NCBI RefSeq assembly: GCF_932526225.1
Contig: NC_064048.1
Span: 10,100,188 to 10,164,187 of the forward strand
DNA: 64,000 nt
Direction of reading: 5' to 3'
Source of the DNA: Nematostella vectensis
Lineage: Eukaryota > Cnidaria > Anthozoa > Actiniaria > Edwardsiidae
The position numbers and the translations under genes are program-made. Below are positions 1-12,306 of this stretch, piece after piece (position 1 is the first letter of the stretch; every line of letters starts with the position of its first letter). A model generated the notes under the pieces. That model was given only the letters and a program-made list of their open reading frames with translations. It ran no database searches and was not told the DNA's origin.

Positions 1-50
1 GCCTGGTTAGAGGGCATCTAATGTAAACAAAAAAAGTATTTTTAACAGAC

Positions 51-895
51 TGTCTAAATGCTTGACAGTCGGGAGAGGTCATAAATGGACTAAATGCCCG
101 ACAGTCGGGAGAGGTCATTAATGGAATAAATGCCCGACAGCCGGGAGAGGTCATTAATGGAATAAATGCCCGACAGTCGGGAAAGGTCATAAATGAAACA
201 AATGCCCGACAGTCGGGAGAGGTCATTAATGGAATAAATACCGACAGTCAGGAGAGGTCATTAATGGAATAAATGCCCGACAGTCGGGAGAGGTCATTAA
301 TGGAATAAATACCCGACAGTCGGGAGAGGTCATTAATGGAATAAATGCCCGACAGTCGGGAGAGGTCATAAATGGACTAAATACCCGACAGTCGGGAGAG
401 GTCATTAATGGAATAAATGCCCGACAGTCGGGAGAGGTCATTAATGGAATAAATACCCGACAGTCGGGAGAGGTCATTAATGGAATAAATGCCCGACAGT
501 CGGGAGAGGTCATTAATGGAATAAATACCGACAGTCGGGAGAGGTCATTAATGGAATAAATGCCCGACAGTCGGGAGAGGTCATTAATGGAATAAATACC
601 CGACAGTCGGGAGAGGTCATTAATGGAATAAATGCCCGACAGTCGGGAGAGGTCATAAATGGACTAAATGCCCGACAGTCGGGAAAGGTCATAAATGGAC
701 TAAATGCCCGACAGTCGGGAGAGGTCATAAATGGACTAAATGCCCGACAGTCGGGAGAGGTCATAAATGGACTAAATGCCCGACAGTCGGGAAAGGTCAT
801 AAATGGATTTAATGCGCGACAGTAAGGAAAGGTCATAAATGGACTAAATGCTTGTAAGTCGGTAGTTATAATTGGACTAAATGACCGACTTTCGG
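51..895. repeat. 36-bp palindromic minisatellite
   Basis: About 23 tandem copies of a 36-bp unit. Each carries the 13-bp palindrome CCCGACAGTCGGG followed by agaggtcat(t/a)aatgga. Because 36 is a multiple of 3 and the unit lacks stops in one minus-strand frame, it gives repetitive open frames with a 12-residue period that I take as artefacts. Units degrade at the right end (800-895), where the palindrome is lost. No transposon ends are visible. Confidence 0.9.
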
Positions 896-1089
896 GTCCG
901 GTAAAGGTAAACGACGTGTCCGCGAAAAAAAATATATTGTCGCGCCGCAATTTTCACTACATGTACAAACTATATATCAAAAAAGATAAAAGATAGAATT
1001 ATCTCCTGCAATTATCTCCTTTTATTTTTGCAATAGCTAGTTCCGTGTTTAAGTTTTAAGGCCTCAAACTCAAAAATACGGAGTTTACT

Positions 1090-1359
1090 CTAGAGCGTAA
1101 TGCACCTTCGCGTTATTGCGCATGCACTTGCACGTAATTGCATCTCAATGACAGATAGATGATCTACAAAAGCTTGTGAGGACTTTTTGTTATTTGACAC
1201 TGTCAACAAAATATCACGAATCAAAGTTGGAACTCTCATTTCTGGCGAAATTTGGACAGGAAAGGTCAAACTGATGCGAAGCACCCTACCCCGGCTGGTA
1301 GAATTTGGCATGGCGTGTATTGTCTTTTTCTCCACGAACGGCCCATCGAGCGTCGCCAT
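1090..1359 (-). CDS. Unrecognised open frame, possibly a first exon
   Basis: An open frame of 89 codons starts at an ATG with GTG in front (1359) and ends at a TAG (1090). Its beginning reads MATLDGPFVEKKT. Codon choice is mixed and looks less AT-rich than the flanks. I recognise no domain, signal peptide or membrane segment. It could be the first exon of a minus-strand gene, a coding relic, or chance; the opposite strand is also open over part of the stretch. It is not obviously part of the receptor gene to the right, whose visible exons end at 2369. No convincing donor site was identified. Confidence 0.2.
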   Translation of the reverse strand: MATLDGPFVEKKTIHAMPNSTSRGRVLRISLTFPVQISPEMRVPTLIRDILLTVSNNKKSSQAFVDHLSVIEMQLRASACAITRRCITL

Positions 1360-1696
1360 CACGAATATTTTCAAGATCAAAAGAAAGATTCTCGCCGCTC
1401 AAACGGCAAAACGGGGACAAATAGACAATACAAAGGTATGGTTGGAAAGATAAATATGTGTGCTATGATTCTGCGAGGTTTATTTTGCCGTGTGAGTCTG
1501 GATTTCGAAAGGATCGGTGGGTTTGTTGAGCACTTTGGAATTTGGCAGTTGTCGGAGTTTGCAACCTTGTCTATTTTATATACAGAAGGCACGGGAAAAA
1601 TTAGCAGTTGCTAAAAATACAGCTTAAAATGGCAAATAATGGCGGGTTTGAGTAGCAGCAACGTCAAGCTACTGTTTTAAATCAGCATATCCCTAG

Positions 1697-2032
1697 GTAA
1701 GTTTTTGCAATTATGTTTTTGACATAACTGCAAAATATGGTTTACCTATATGCAGAGGTCGGGTTTTGCAATTATGTTTTTGACATAACTGCGAAATCGA
1801 AGGTTTACCCTTATACCTAGGTCTGGTTTTGCAATTATGTTTTTGACATAACTGCAAAATGGAAGGTTTACCCATGTGCCGAGGTTGCAAAAACTTACCT
1901 CGGTACATAGGTAAACCATCTATTTCGCAGTTATGTCAAAAACATAATTGCAAAAACTTACCTCGGTACATAGGTAAACCATCGATTTCGCAGTTATGTC
2001 AAAAACATAATTGCAAAAACTTACCTCGGTAC
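1697..2032. repeat. Inverted repeat of ~70-bp units
   Basis: Left arm (about 1697-1868) holds two to three units containing ttgcaattatgtttttgaca. Right arm (about 1885-2032) holds the same units in reverse orientation. The arms are nearly adjacent, so the region can fold into a long hairpin. It may be a foldback element or a rearranged minisatellite. No coding function is proposed. Confidence 0.75.
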
Positions 2033-2368
2033 AAAAACCAAGTAAATCATCAACGTTGTATGTTCTTTTAGAAAGGGTAAGCAATTGTGGACTGATTTTT
2101 GTTGTCGAAAAAAAATGTCTTCCCTTGTTTTTCATCGTATAAGTATACTTACACTCGTAACGGGTAGCGGGGATTCCAAGACAAGCACATGAAAAAAATC
2201 AGACATGGATCCAAACCTTTAAAAAAATCACTGTACCCTTTTCCCTTCCCCGCTAATAACAGGCAGAGGAATGCTCTACTAATTTTTAAAGGTTAATGCA
2301 CAGCTTAATGTATATTCAATCTACTTTTTCATAATTAATCAATTCATAATTCATAGTTCATAATTCAC

Positions 2369-5300
2369 CTTAAATCTAAGGAGGAGGAGTTTTCCGTTGA
2401 CATCTGATATTCTATCAAAACCACAAATCTTCGGAGGTTCAGAAGGTGCTGCAAAAAAATCTTGTATTCACCTAACACATTTTTTGCATCTATGATGGCA
2501 TTCCTATTTTATAAGAAACCACAAACAGTAATTTTCATATGCAGACTTCAGACCAACAGTAACACACCCCCTTCCAGGGCCCCCACAGTTACACTCACCC
2601 CCTTCCAGGGTCCACACAGTAACACTCACCACCCCCTTCCAGGGCCCCCACAGTAACACTCACTCCCTTCCAGGGTCCACACAGTAACACTCACCCCCTT
2701 CCAGGGTCCCAACAGTAACACTCACCCCATTCCAGGGTCCACACAGTAACACTCACCCCCTTCCAAGGTCCACACAGTAACACTCACCCCCTTCCAAGGT
2801 CCACACAGTAACACTTATCCCCTTCCAGGGTCCCCACAGTTACACTCACCCCCTTCCAGGGCCCCCACAGTTACACTCACCCCCTTCCAGGGCCCCCACA
2901 GTTACACTCACCCCCTTCTAGGGCCACCACAGTAACACTTATCCCCTTCCAGGGTCCCCACAGTAACACTTATCCCCTTCCAGGGTCCCCACAGTAACAC
3001 TCACCCCCTTCCAGGGTCCCCACAGTAACACTTATCCCCTTCCAGGGTCCCCACAGTTACACTCACCCCCTTCCAGGGCCCCTACAGTTACACTCACCCC
3101 CTTCCAGGGCCCCCACAGTTACACTCACCCCCTTCCAGGGTCCACACAGTAACACTTTCCCCCTTCCAGGGTCCCCACAGTAACACGTACCCCCTTCCAA
3201 GGCCCCCATAGTTACACTCACCCCCTTCCAGGGCCCCCACAGTAACACTCACCCCCTTCCAGGGTCCACACAGTAACACTCACCCCCTCCCAGGGTCCAC
3301 ACAGTAACACTCACCCCCTTCCAGGGTCCACACAGTAACACTCACCCCCTTCCAGGGTCCACACAGTAACACTCACCCCCTTCCAGGGTCCACACAGAAA
3401 CACTCACCACCCCCTTCCAGGGTCCACACAGTAACACTCACCCGCTTCCAGGGTCCCAACAGAAAGACTCACTCCATTCCAGGGTACCCACTGTAAAACT
3501 CACCCCAATCCAGGGTCCACACAGAAAGACTCACCCCCTTCCAGGGTCCCAACAGAAAGACTCACTCCATTCCAGGGTACCCACTGTAAAACTCACCCCA
3601 ATCCAGGGTCCACACAGAAAGACTCACCCCCTTCCAGGGTCCCAACAGAAAGACTCACTCCATTCCAGGGTACCCACTGTAAAACTCACCCCAATCCAGG
3701 GTCCACACAGTAACACTCACCCCCTTCCAGGGTCCACACAGTAACACTCACCCCCTTCCAGGGTCCACACAGTAACACTCACCCCCCTTCCAGGGTCCAC
3801 ACAGTAACACTCACCCCCTTCCAGGGTCCACACAGTAACACTCACCCCCTTCCAGGGTCCACACAGTAACACTCACCCCCTTCCAGGGTCCACACAGTAA
3901 CACTCACCCCCTTCCAGGGTCCACACAGTAACACTCACCCCCTTCCAGGGTCCACACAGTAACACTCACCCCCTTCCAGGGTCCACACAGTAACACTCAC
4001 CCCCTTCCAGGGTCCACACAGTAACACTCACCCCCTTCCAGGGTCCACACAGTAACACTCACCCCCCTTCCAGGGTCCACACAGTAACACTCACCCCCCT
4101 TCCAGGGTCCACACAGTAACACTCACCCCCTTCCAGGGTCCACACAGTAACACTCACCCCCTTTCCAGGGTTCCCACAGTAACACTCAGCCCCCTTCCAG
4201 GGTCCACACAGTAACACTCAGCCCCCTTCCAGGGTCCACACAGTAACACTTATCCCCTTCGAGGGTCCACACAGTAACACTCACCCCCTTCCAGGGTCCA
4301 CACAGTAACACTTATCCCCTTCCAGGGTCCACACAGTAACACTCACCCCCTTCCAGGGTCCACACAGTAACACTTACCCCCTTCCAAGGTCCACACAGTA
4401 ACACTTATCCTCTTCCAGGGTCCACACAGTAACACTCACCCTCTTCCAGGGTCCACACAGTAACACTTATCCTCTTCCAGGGTCCACACAGTAACACTCA
4501 GCCCCCTTCCAGGGTCCACACAGTAACACTTATCCCCTTCCAGGGTCCACACAGTAACACTCACCCCCTTCCAGGGTCCACACAGTAACACTTATCCCCT
4601 TCCAGGGTCCACACAGTAACACTCACCCCCTTCCAGGGTCCACACAGTAACACTTACCCCCTTTCCAGGGTCCACACAGTAACACTTATACCCTTCCAGG
4701 GTCCCCACAGTAACACTCACCCCCTTCCAGGGTCCACACAGTAACACTTATCCCCCTTCCAGGGTCCACACAGTAACACTCACCCCCTTCCAGGGTCCAC
4801 ACAGTAACACTTACCCCCTTCCAGGGTCCACACAGTAACACTCACCCCCTTCCAGGGTCCACACAGTAACACTTATCCCCTTCCAGGGTCCACACAGCAA
4901 CACTCACCCCCTTCCAGGGTCCACACAGTAACACTCACCCCCCTTCCAGGGTCCACACAGTAACACTTATCCCCTTCCAGGGTCCACACAGCAACACTCA
5001 CCCCCTTCCAGGGTCCACACAGTAACACTCACCCCCCTTCCAGGGTCCACACAGTAACACTTATCCCCTTCCAGGGTCCCCACAGAAACACTCACCCCCT
5101 TCCAGGGTCCCAACAGAAAGACTCACTCCATTCCAGGGTACCCACTGTAAAACTCACCCCCTTCCAGGGTCCCCACAGTAACACTCACCCCCTTCCAGGG
5201 TCCACACAGTAACACTCACCCTCCTTCCAGGGTCCACACAGTAACACTTACCCCCTTCCAGGGTCCACACAGTAACACTTATCCCCTTCCAGGGTCCACA

Positions 5301-8300
5301 CAGTAACACTCACCCCCTTTCCAGGGTCCCCACAGTAACACTCACCCCCTTCCAGGGTCCACACAGTAACACTCAGCCCCCTTCCAGGGTCCACACAGTA
5401 ACACTTACCCCCTTTCCAGGGTCCACACAGTAACACTCACCCCCTTCCAGGGTCCACACAGTAACACTTATCCCCTTCCAGGGTCCCCACATACAGTTAC
5501 ACTCAACCCCCTTATATTTACACTTACCCCCTTGTAGAGTCCTGATAGTATAGGGACCTGCCTGTTCCCCCCGGCAAGCAGTGTCAGACCAGTCACCAAG
5601 AAATGAACACTCAACCCATACATTGTAGTCTTCCCATTCAGCCAAACCACGGATCTCTGCTGTGTAGTCTCCCCTGTAGCCAAAATCCTCTGACTTTATA
5701 AAAACACAGATACACACAGATAAAATAATAACCAAGTGTTACTGTGGAAGCGCTGGAAGGGGGAGAGGAGTGCTAAGCTGGGGTTTTATTGCAAAGTTGT
5801 AGCCGGCCTCAAAGAAGGGGGGTACAGAAACATTAAGCTAAACTTTGGTGGGAGGGGGCATGTGTCTCCTTTGCCTCACCCCTTGCTATGGCCCTGTACT
5901 GTGGGGACCCTGGAAGGGGGTGAGTGTTACTGTGGGGACCCTTAAAGGGGGTGAGTGTAATTGTAGGGTCAGGCAGTCAGACAAACTGTGTGATCTTTTT
6001 CACCTTAAGATGTGTAGGACTGGGGCTAGCACATGTGCGTCGGTTCCAAGTACTCCCGACAGAAAGCAGCTTTTGATTATTATAACACCAGAGCTAAGGA
6101 GGACATTATGTGTCAATTTATCAACGGGCTAAATTCCAAGCTGAGGGAGATACTGGTCCGTCTAGAAAATTTGTTAAAAACCCCCATAGAAACAGTAATC
6201 AAAAGGATTGCTAATCAGGAAGAGCAGCAAAGAGCAAGTAACCCACAGCAAGTACAGGGTGCTATTCAAGAGGGGGTTAATGACCTAGTTGACAAACTTG
6301 TTGAAGAGAAGGTCACGGCAGCTATCAGAAAGGGAGGAAAAAACGGTTTCCAAAGGAGAGGTCCAAGGCCCACGGATTTATGCAGAAAGTGCAAAAGAAA
6401 GGGACATTGGGCAAGAGACTGCCTATCCGTAACGGGGAATAATTTGAACAAGAACAAGGCTGGCGGAACACCCCGACACCAGCCTCGAGAATACAAAAGC
6501 GGGTCAACACAGTGCAGACAGGGTGTCGACGACACTCATACAAAGTTAAGGCAAAGGTGAACCAAGTGAAGTGCACCTTTTTGATCGACACAGGCGCAGA
6601 GGTGAGTCTAATAAGCTCATCAGTACCAGGCCTTATAAAAACAGAGTCCAAAGTGCATCCAGTTTCAATAACACGTGAACCCATTGGGGTGAGAGGGGAG
6701 TCCCAAGTGACATTGTTGCTGGGAGGCCGGGAGATGTCATGGAGGTTCCTGTTGGTGGATGACTTGCAGACTCGGTATTGGGGGCCTATTTTATTGATGC
6801 CCAACATAGGGAATGGTGGGGTTTAAGGGACAATAGTCTTTTTCTTGATGACCAGGAAATCCTGCTTGTCTCTAGTATGTGCAGATCAGTATCGGTTGAG
6901 GATGATGCTACCCCTGTAGTTGCCTTCTGTACCATTGATCTTCCAACCAGGCATCAGGCATTTATACTCTTGCGGTGTAAAGATAATGGGAACAGAGAGG
7001 GGATGTTTGAAAGAACCACAACACCAGGGGGGGGGGGGGTACTTATGACAAAGGCACTTGTTTCAGGCAAGAAGTTCTTGGTGAAGGCTGTTAATCTGTC
7101 CCAATCACCAGTCACCCTGTATAAGAATCAGAAAGTGGGTGGTTTGACTACAGTGGTGGTTACAGTATCCGAGCCCCTTAGCTCTAAGAAGATACTGGTA
7201 GCTGGTGGGGTTTCTGACAATGATAAGGTCATAAACTTGAAAGAGCTTGGTATTGACTTGTCGGACAGTGAACTAGGCACCAATGAAAGGGAGAAACTAG
7301 AAAATATGTTGATCTCGTATGCTGATGTGTTTTCGCAGGGAAAACGAGACATAGGAAAATGTAGTGCTAACGTTTAGCATCACATTCATTTGAAGCCAGG
7401 TACAACTCCAGTGAAGCAACAGCTGCGCAGAATACCCTTTGCATACAGGGAAGAAGTAAAGGCAGACCTAAAGGCTATGCTGGAGGACGGTGTTATTGAG
7501 AAGTCATCATCAGAATGGGCAAGTCCACTAGCCATTGTTCGAAAACCATCGGGGGGGCCTTAGAATATTTGTAGATTACAGAAAGCTCAATGAAGGTACG
7601 CGGGTTACCAGCTACCCCTTGCCCAACATCACCGAGTCCTTAGACCATCTGGCCGACGCATCTTACTTCACAACGATCGATATGGTGTCTGGGTATCACC
7701 AAGTTGAAGTTGCACCCGAGGACAGAGCTAAGACAGCTTTTACAACCCCGTTTGGATTGTACCAGTACTGTCGCATGCCCTTTTGGCCTGGCAGGGGCAC
7801 CTGGAACGTTCCAATCAGTAGTAGAGGATATGTTGCAAGTTCTAGATGCAGTTGCTATGATGGCCTATTTAGACGACGTCATCTGTTTCCACTCTAGCTT
7901 TGAAGACCATCTGGTTTTAAGCTGTCGGGTAAGAAGTACCAGTTTGCAACAAGATCAGTGAAGTTCCTGGGTCATGTCATTGACCAGAACGGTGTCAGGC
8001 CTCAACCAGAGAAGTAAGATATCATCCGTCAGTGGGAGACCCCAACCAACAAAGAAGAGCTGCGGAAGTTCATCGGTGTGTGTACATTCTGGAGACGCTT
8101 TGTAAAATGCTTTTCAGAGGTTGCTGCCCCACTTCATGATCTGCTCAATAAGCAGGACTTCTACCGGTCCCCAGAATGTGATCAGGCGTTTGAGAGCTTG
8201 AAACATCTGTTGTGTACGTCAGTCACACTGTCTCTACCATCTCAACATGGACGGTTCGCAGTGACGTGTGATGCCTCTAACTGGGCCATCGGATACTATC

Positions 8301-11300
8301 TAGAGCAGACAGACAGAGAGGGAGTGAAGCGACCGGTGGCGTTCTGAGGAAGAAAGCTAAACAAAGCTGAATGCAACTACTCTACCACAAAGAAAGAATG
8401 CCTTGCGGTTATCCAGGCCCTGAAAGATTATGGCCCATGCCTACTAGGCAAGGAGTTTGATCTCTATACTGACCACCACCAGTCCCTAGAGTGGCTCTTG
8501 ACTAGAAAACAAAAACATAATGGCCGGCTATGGAGATGGGTGGATAAGTTCAGAGAGTTTCAGTGCAAGGTGAACCACATTCCTGGCTCGAAAAACACGA
8601 TTGGAGATGCATTGAGTAGAATTCAGAATGTAACCACTAGTGATGTTGCAGAGTGGTCGATGGAGTACATAGTTGAGCAACAGGACAGTTGTCCAGTCAC
8701 TAAGGAAGTGAAGCTGTGGTTATTACACAAGCCACCGGCTCAACAGGACGTGCAAGGAAAGGAGCTCCGAGCACTCTACAAGGAAATTCTTAACTTAACT
8801 CTGGGTAAGGATAGTGTGCTTCGACACGAAAGAGAACAGAATAGAGGTGTTACCCAAGTCGTGATTCCATCTACTCTGACGAAATGGTGTTGCAAATACT
8901 ACATGATGATGCAGGGCATCTTGGAAGCACTAATACACTACAAAGGATCCGAGACAGATTCTTCTGGCCGTGTATGGCAACTGACGTGGAAAATTGGTGT
9001 ATAAATTGTCTAGTCTGTCAGTAGAGACGAAATCCCGTTCCGGAATACAAGGCTCCGGTAAGACCAATCGTGACATCTTGGCCAGGAGAATTGGTGACAA
9101 TGGATGTGGTTGAATATCGCAAAAGCAACCGCGGAAGTCAGTGTCATGGTCGGTCATTTCACGAAGTGGCTGGAGTTGTTTCCTTTAAGAAACGAGAAGT
9201 CTGAGACCATTGCCAAGAGAATAACAGATGGTTGGATTCCAAGACACGGAGCACCCGAACAACTGCATAGTGACCAGGGAGCTGATCTAAACAGCCAGAA
9301 CATCGAGGAGATTTGTCAGTATTTGGAGGTGTTGAAGACAAGGACGACACCATTCCATCCTCAGTCTGATGGTGCTTCAGAAAGAAGTATACGAACCGTT
9401 AACGCAATGTTGGCCAAAGTAGTGAGTGACGATCAAAAGAACTTGGATCTCTACCTATCCTCTACCTGTTTGGCATACAACAGCAGTTCACAGTAGCACT
9501 GGACATACTCCTAGCTACCTGGAGTTTGGACGAGAGTTGCGCCTTCCAACTGCTTTAGTTGACACCGCTTTTATGCCAGAAGTGCGGCTGGATCATGCAG
9601 AATTTGCGTTGCAACTCAAGAGCCGTCTCCAGAAAGCTTATAAAGTGGCTAGGGACACTCTTAAACTGTCTCATCAGTCTCAGAAGAGCTATTATGATTG
9701 CTGGGTAAAGGAGAGGATCTTTAAGAAAGGTGATCATGTTTTGTAGTTTGACAAGAAGCCGAGAAGAGGGAGGTGTATAAAGCTGAACCGACCGTGGAGT
9801 GGACCCTGTATAGTGGTAAAACGGCTGAATGAAGTTGTGTATCGGATAAAGTATTTTGGTCAGGATAAACATGTTGGACTGAAGACACATGTAGTACACC
9901 ACAATCAGCTTAAGCCATTCTTGGGGAGTCTGGACACATCTGAAGTCCAGGTGGCCTCAAAGCCACAGGCCCATAACGAACATCAGACCCCACTGTCAAA
10001 ACCACAGGAGCCACAGGAAGATGATCCAGAGTATGATGAACCAGCTCCTAGGAGACCTCAGCGTGTTCCTCATCCCCCGACACTGAGGGATAAAATATGG
10101 GGACATATTTCTAGATAGGAAGGGGACAGTGTAGGACTGGGACTAGCGCATGCGCGTCGGTTCCAAGATGGCGGAATACGTTCAGAACTGAAACCCGTTG
10201 TTTTAGCAACTGTTACATACTTTATTGTATAGCGTTATAATTGTTACAGATGGTCGTTACGTCAAAATGCATTTTTTTACACACCTGCTCATCTGAGCCT
10301 ATTCCATTCGACTTGTAAAAGATTCTGTATCTCATGGTGTACTTGAAAGCTTGTTGAGACATCACGTGTGATGGAGGACTCCACTTAATAGTAAATGCCC
10401 GCCTTCTGGTAACAGATAGCGAGATGTTTTCTGGAGTAGGGCACAGTGCTATAAAAAAGATGTGTTATTCTTCGCTGTTCCTTGTTTTCTACTTTACTGA
10501 CTACCTCCAGGGTAACCTCTGTAAAATTTAGCTTTACTAGGGGGGCAGGGGGACAGGGGGCATTTACTTCCCTTCATCTTTATAAGCTAGTTACAAAAAC
10601 ACAAGTATGTGTAACCCTATTCAGACTGGGGGGGCCCCCCTTCTGGGAAAATTGCTATAACTTCTGAACCATACCAGCTGAGAGGCTAAAACTTGGTGAC
10701 TTTACCTTAAATCTATCTGCGGACATTTTTATGCCATTGACATGTTGAGGAGATGCTTCATGTTCCCATGGCAACCGTTTTTTCACACACAAGTTTCCCA
10801 AAAACTAAAAAAGTAGTGATTTTTTCCCAATTTTGGTCATCGCTCTCAGATTAAAACGCCTGTTTTGACTTTATAAGTTTGTTTAGGTGACAAGTTTCAC
10901 AAAAGCACAAGAACTTTTTTCACCTTGGATATTTGAGGGGGAAGGGTTGGGTAAATTTTGCTCTCTAAAGCTGTTGTTAAAAATGTCACTAGATTTACTA
11001 GATGACACTTTGAAAGCTAATATTATGCATTTATCATTTATATAAGTATAATACATGCATGCAAATACTTTTTTCTGTAACAATTCCAGATTTTCGTATT
11101 TATGACGTCATTGTGACGTCGTGACTTATTTGACCACACCCAAAATAGAGTGTGACGAGACTTTAAATGCTGTTGATCATTGTCTGTGAGTTTGATGGTC
11201 AAAGCCTAAACAGTTCATGAAATAAGGAGGGGGGGCCTTTTAGCCCCCCCCCCCCCCGTCACAGACAGGGTGTGTCTAAAAACATATCATTACTATGAAG

Positions 11301-12222
11301 TTTCATGAATAATATTGTCGTTACCACTATCAACATTGACATCAGTGTTGATATCAGCAACAATCATTAATCCCAGTATCATCATAGTTGCCATCATTAT
11401 CATCAGGCCCGCGGCCAGGAATTTGAAGGGGGGCGGTGGTTTAACTATTTAGTGGACCATTTTCTATTAGCTTGTCCTTGCTTGAAGTGGTACTCAATTT
11501 GCCTTCATTAGAGCAGACCTTCCGGAGTAATGGAGCGTTCTTCTGAATCCCTCGTACAACCACCCCCCCCCCCCCTCGGCTACCGGCCTGATCCTTGCTA
11601 TTGTCACCATAACACAATCACTTTGACCATTCCTAACATTTCATAGGTGATGGCAATCAAGGGAGGCGCAAATATCCTTCTACAGTTTTAGTCAAGAGGG
11701 CATGGTCTTGATGTCCTATGGCTGCTAGTGTAAGGCTGACAAAACGTACATCGCTAGGAGTTGCTGAAAGGGGGATGTTTGAGCAAGGGCTGGGATACGA
11801 GGGATTTTAAATAATAATATGAAGAAGTATAAGGAAATCAATTAAACAAACAGTAAATCCCACCCCCTTTTTCTGAAAATCCTTAATTTGCATTTTATCG
11901 TCTTTAAATTTATTTTTTAGTAAAGATTGTTTCCATTAATTATACACTGATGCGGGTGGGGGGAAGGGAAATTGTGTGTTGGCATGAGGAAGATTTTGAC
12001 ACAGAGGCAACCCCTCCCCCCCCCAGACACACACGTTCAGTGTATTTTTTCCAGTGCCCCGCCCTCTTTGACAACACCCAGAATTTCTGTAGCTTTGACA
12101 ATTTTAAACCACTCACAGAGGAAATCCTGGGGGTTGTTAAAGGGGAGGGCACTGGAAAAAAAATCACTGAGTGTGTGTGTGAATGTGTGTGGGCGGAAGG
12201 GGGGTGGAGGGGGGGTGCCTCT

Positions 12223-12306
<84 letters not shown>

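Larger units (their letters stand above)
6013..10248 (+). mobile_element. Decayed Ty3/gypsy LTR retrotransposon
   Basis: Order gag (CCHC knuckle), protease, reverse transcriptase, RNase H, integrase marks Ty3/gypsy. The 3' LTR is 10130-10248, preceded by a purine tract. A GATG target duplication flanks the element (6009-6012 and 10249-10252). Only the first ~38 bp of the 5' LTR remain (6013-6050), fused directly to mid-gag, so the rest of the LTR, the primer site and the gag N-terminus are deleted. Several frameshifts and stops make it non-functional. It lies antisense in intron 3 of the receptor gene, ending 32 bp from the intron's 5' splice site at 10284. Confidence 0.93.

Noticed and set aside
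51-895. CRISPR array
   Set aside because: The units are continuous 36-bp tandem repeats with no unique spacers, in a eukaryotic setting.
226-950. Open frames with a 12-residue MTSPDCRAF period
   Set aside because: They are produced by a 36-bp repeat without stops in one frame; no start context, splice sites or conservation visible.
2050-2250. Possible receptor exon 6 with donor GTAAGTAT near 2150
   Set aside because: No acceptor gives the required phase 0 without a stop, so it was not added to the gene.
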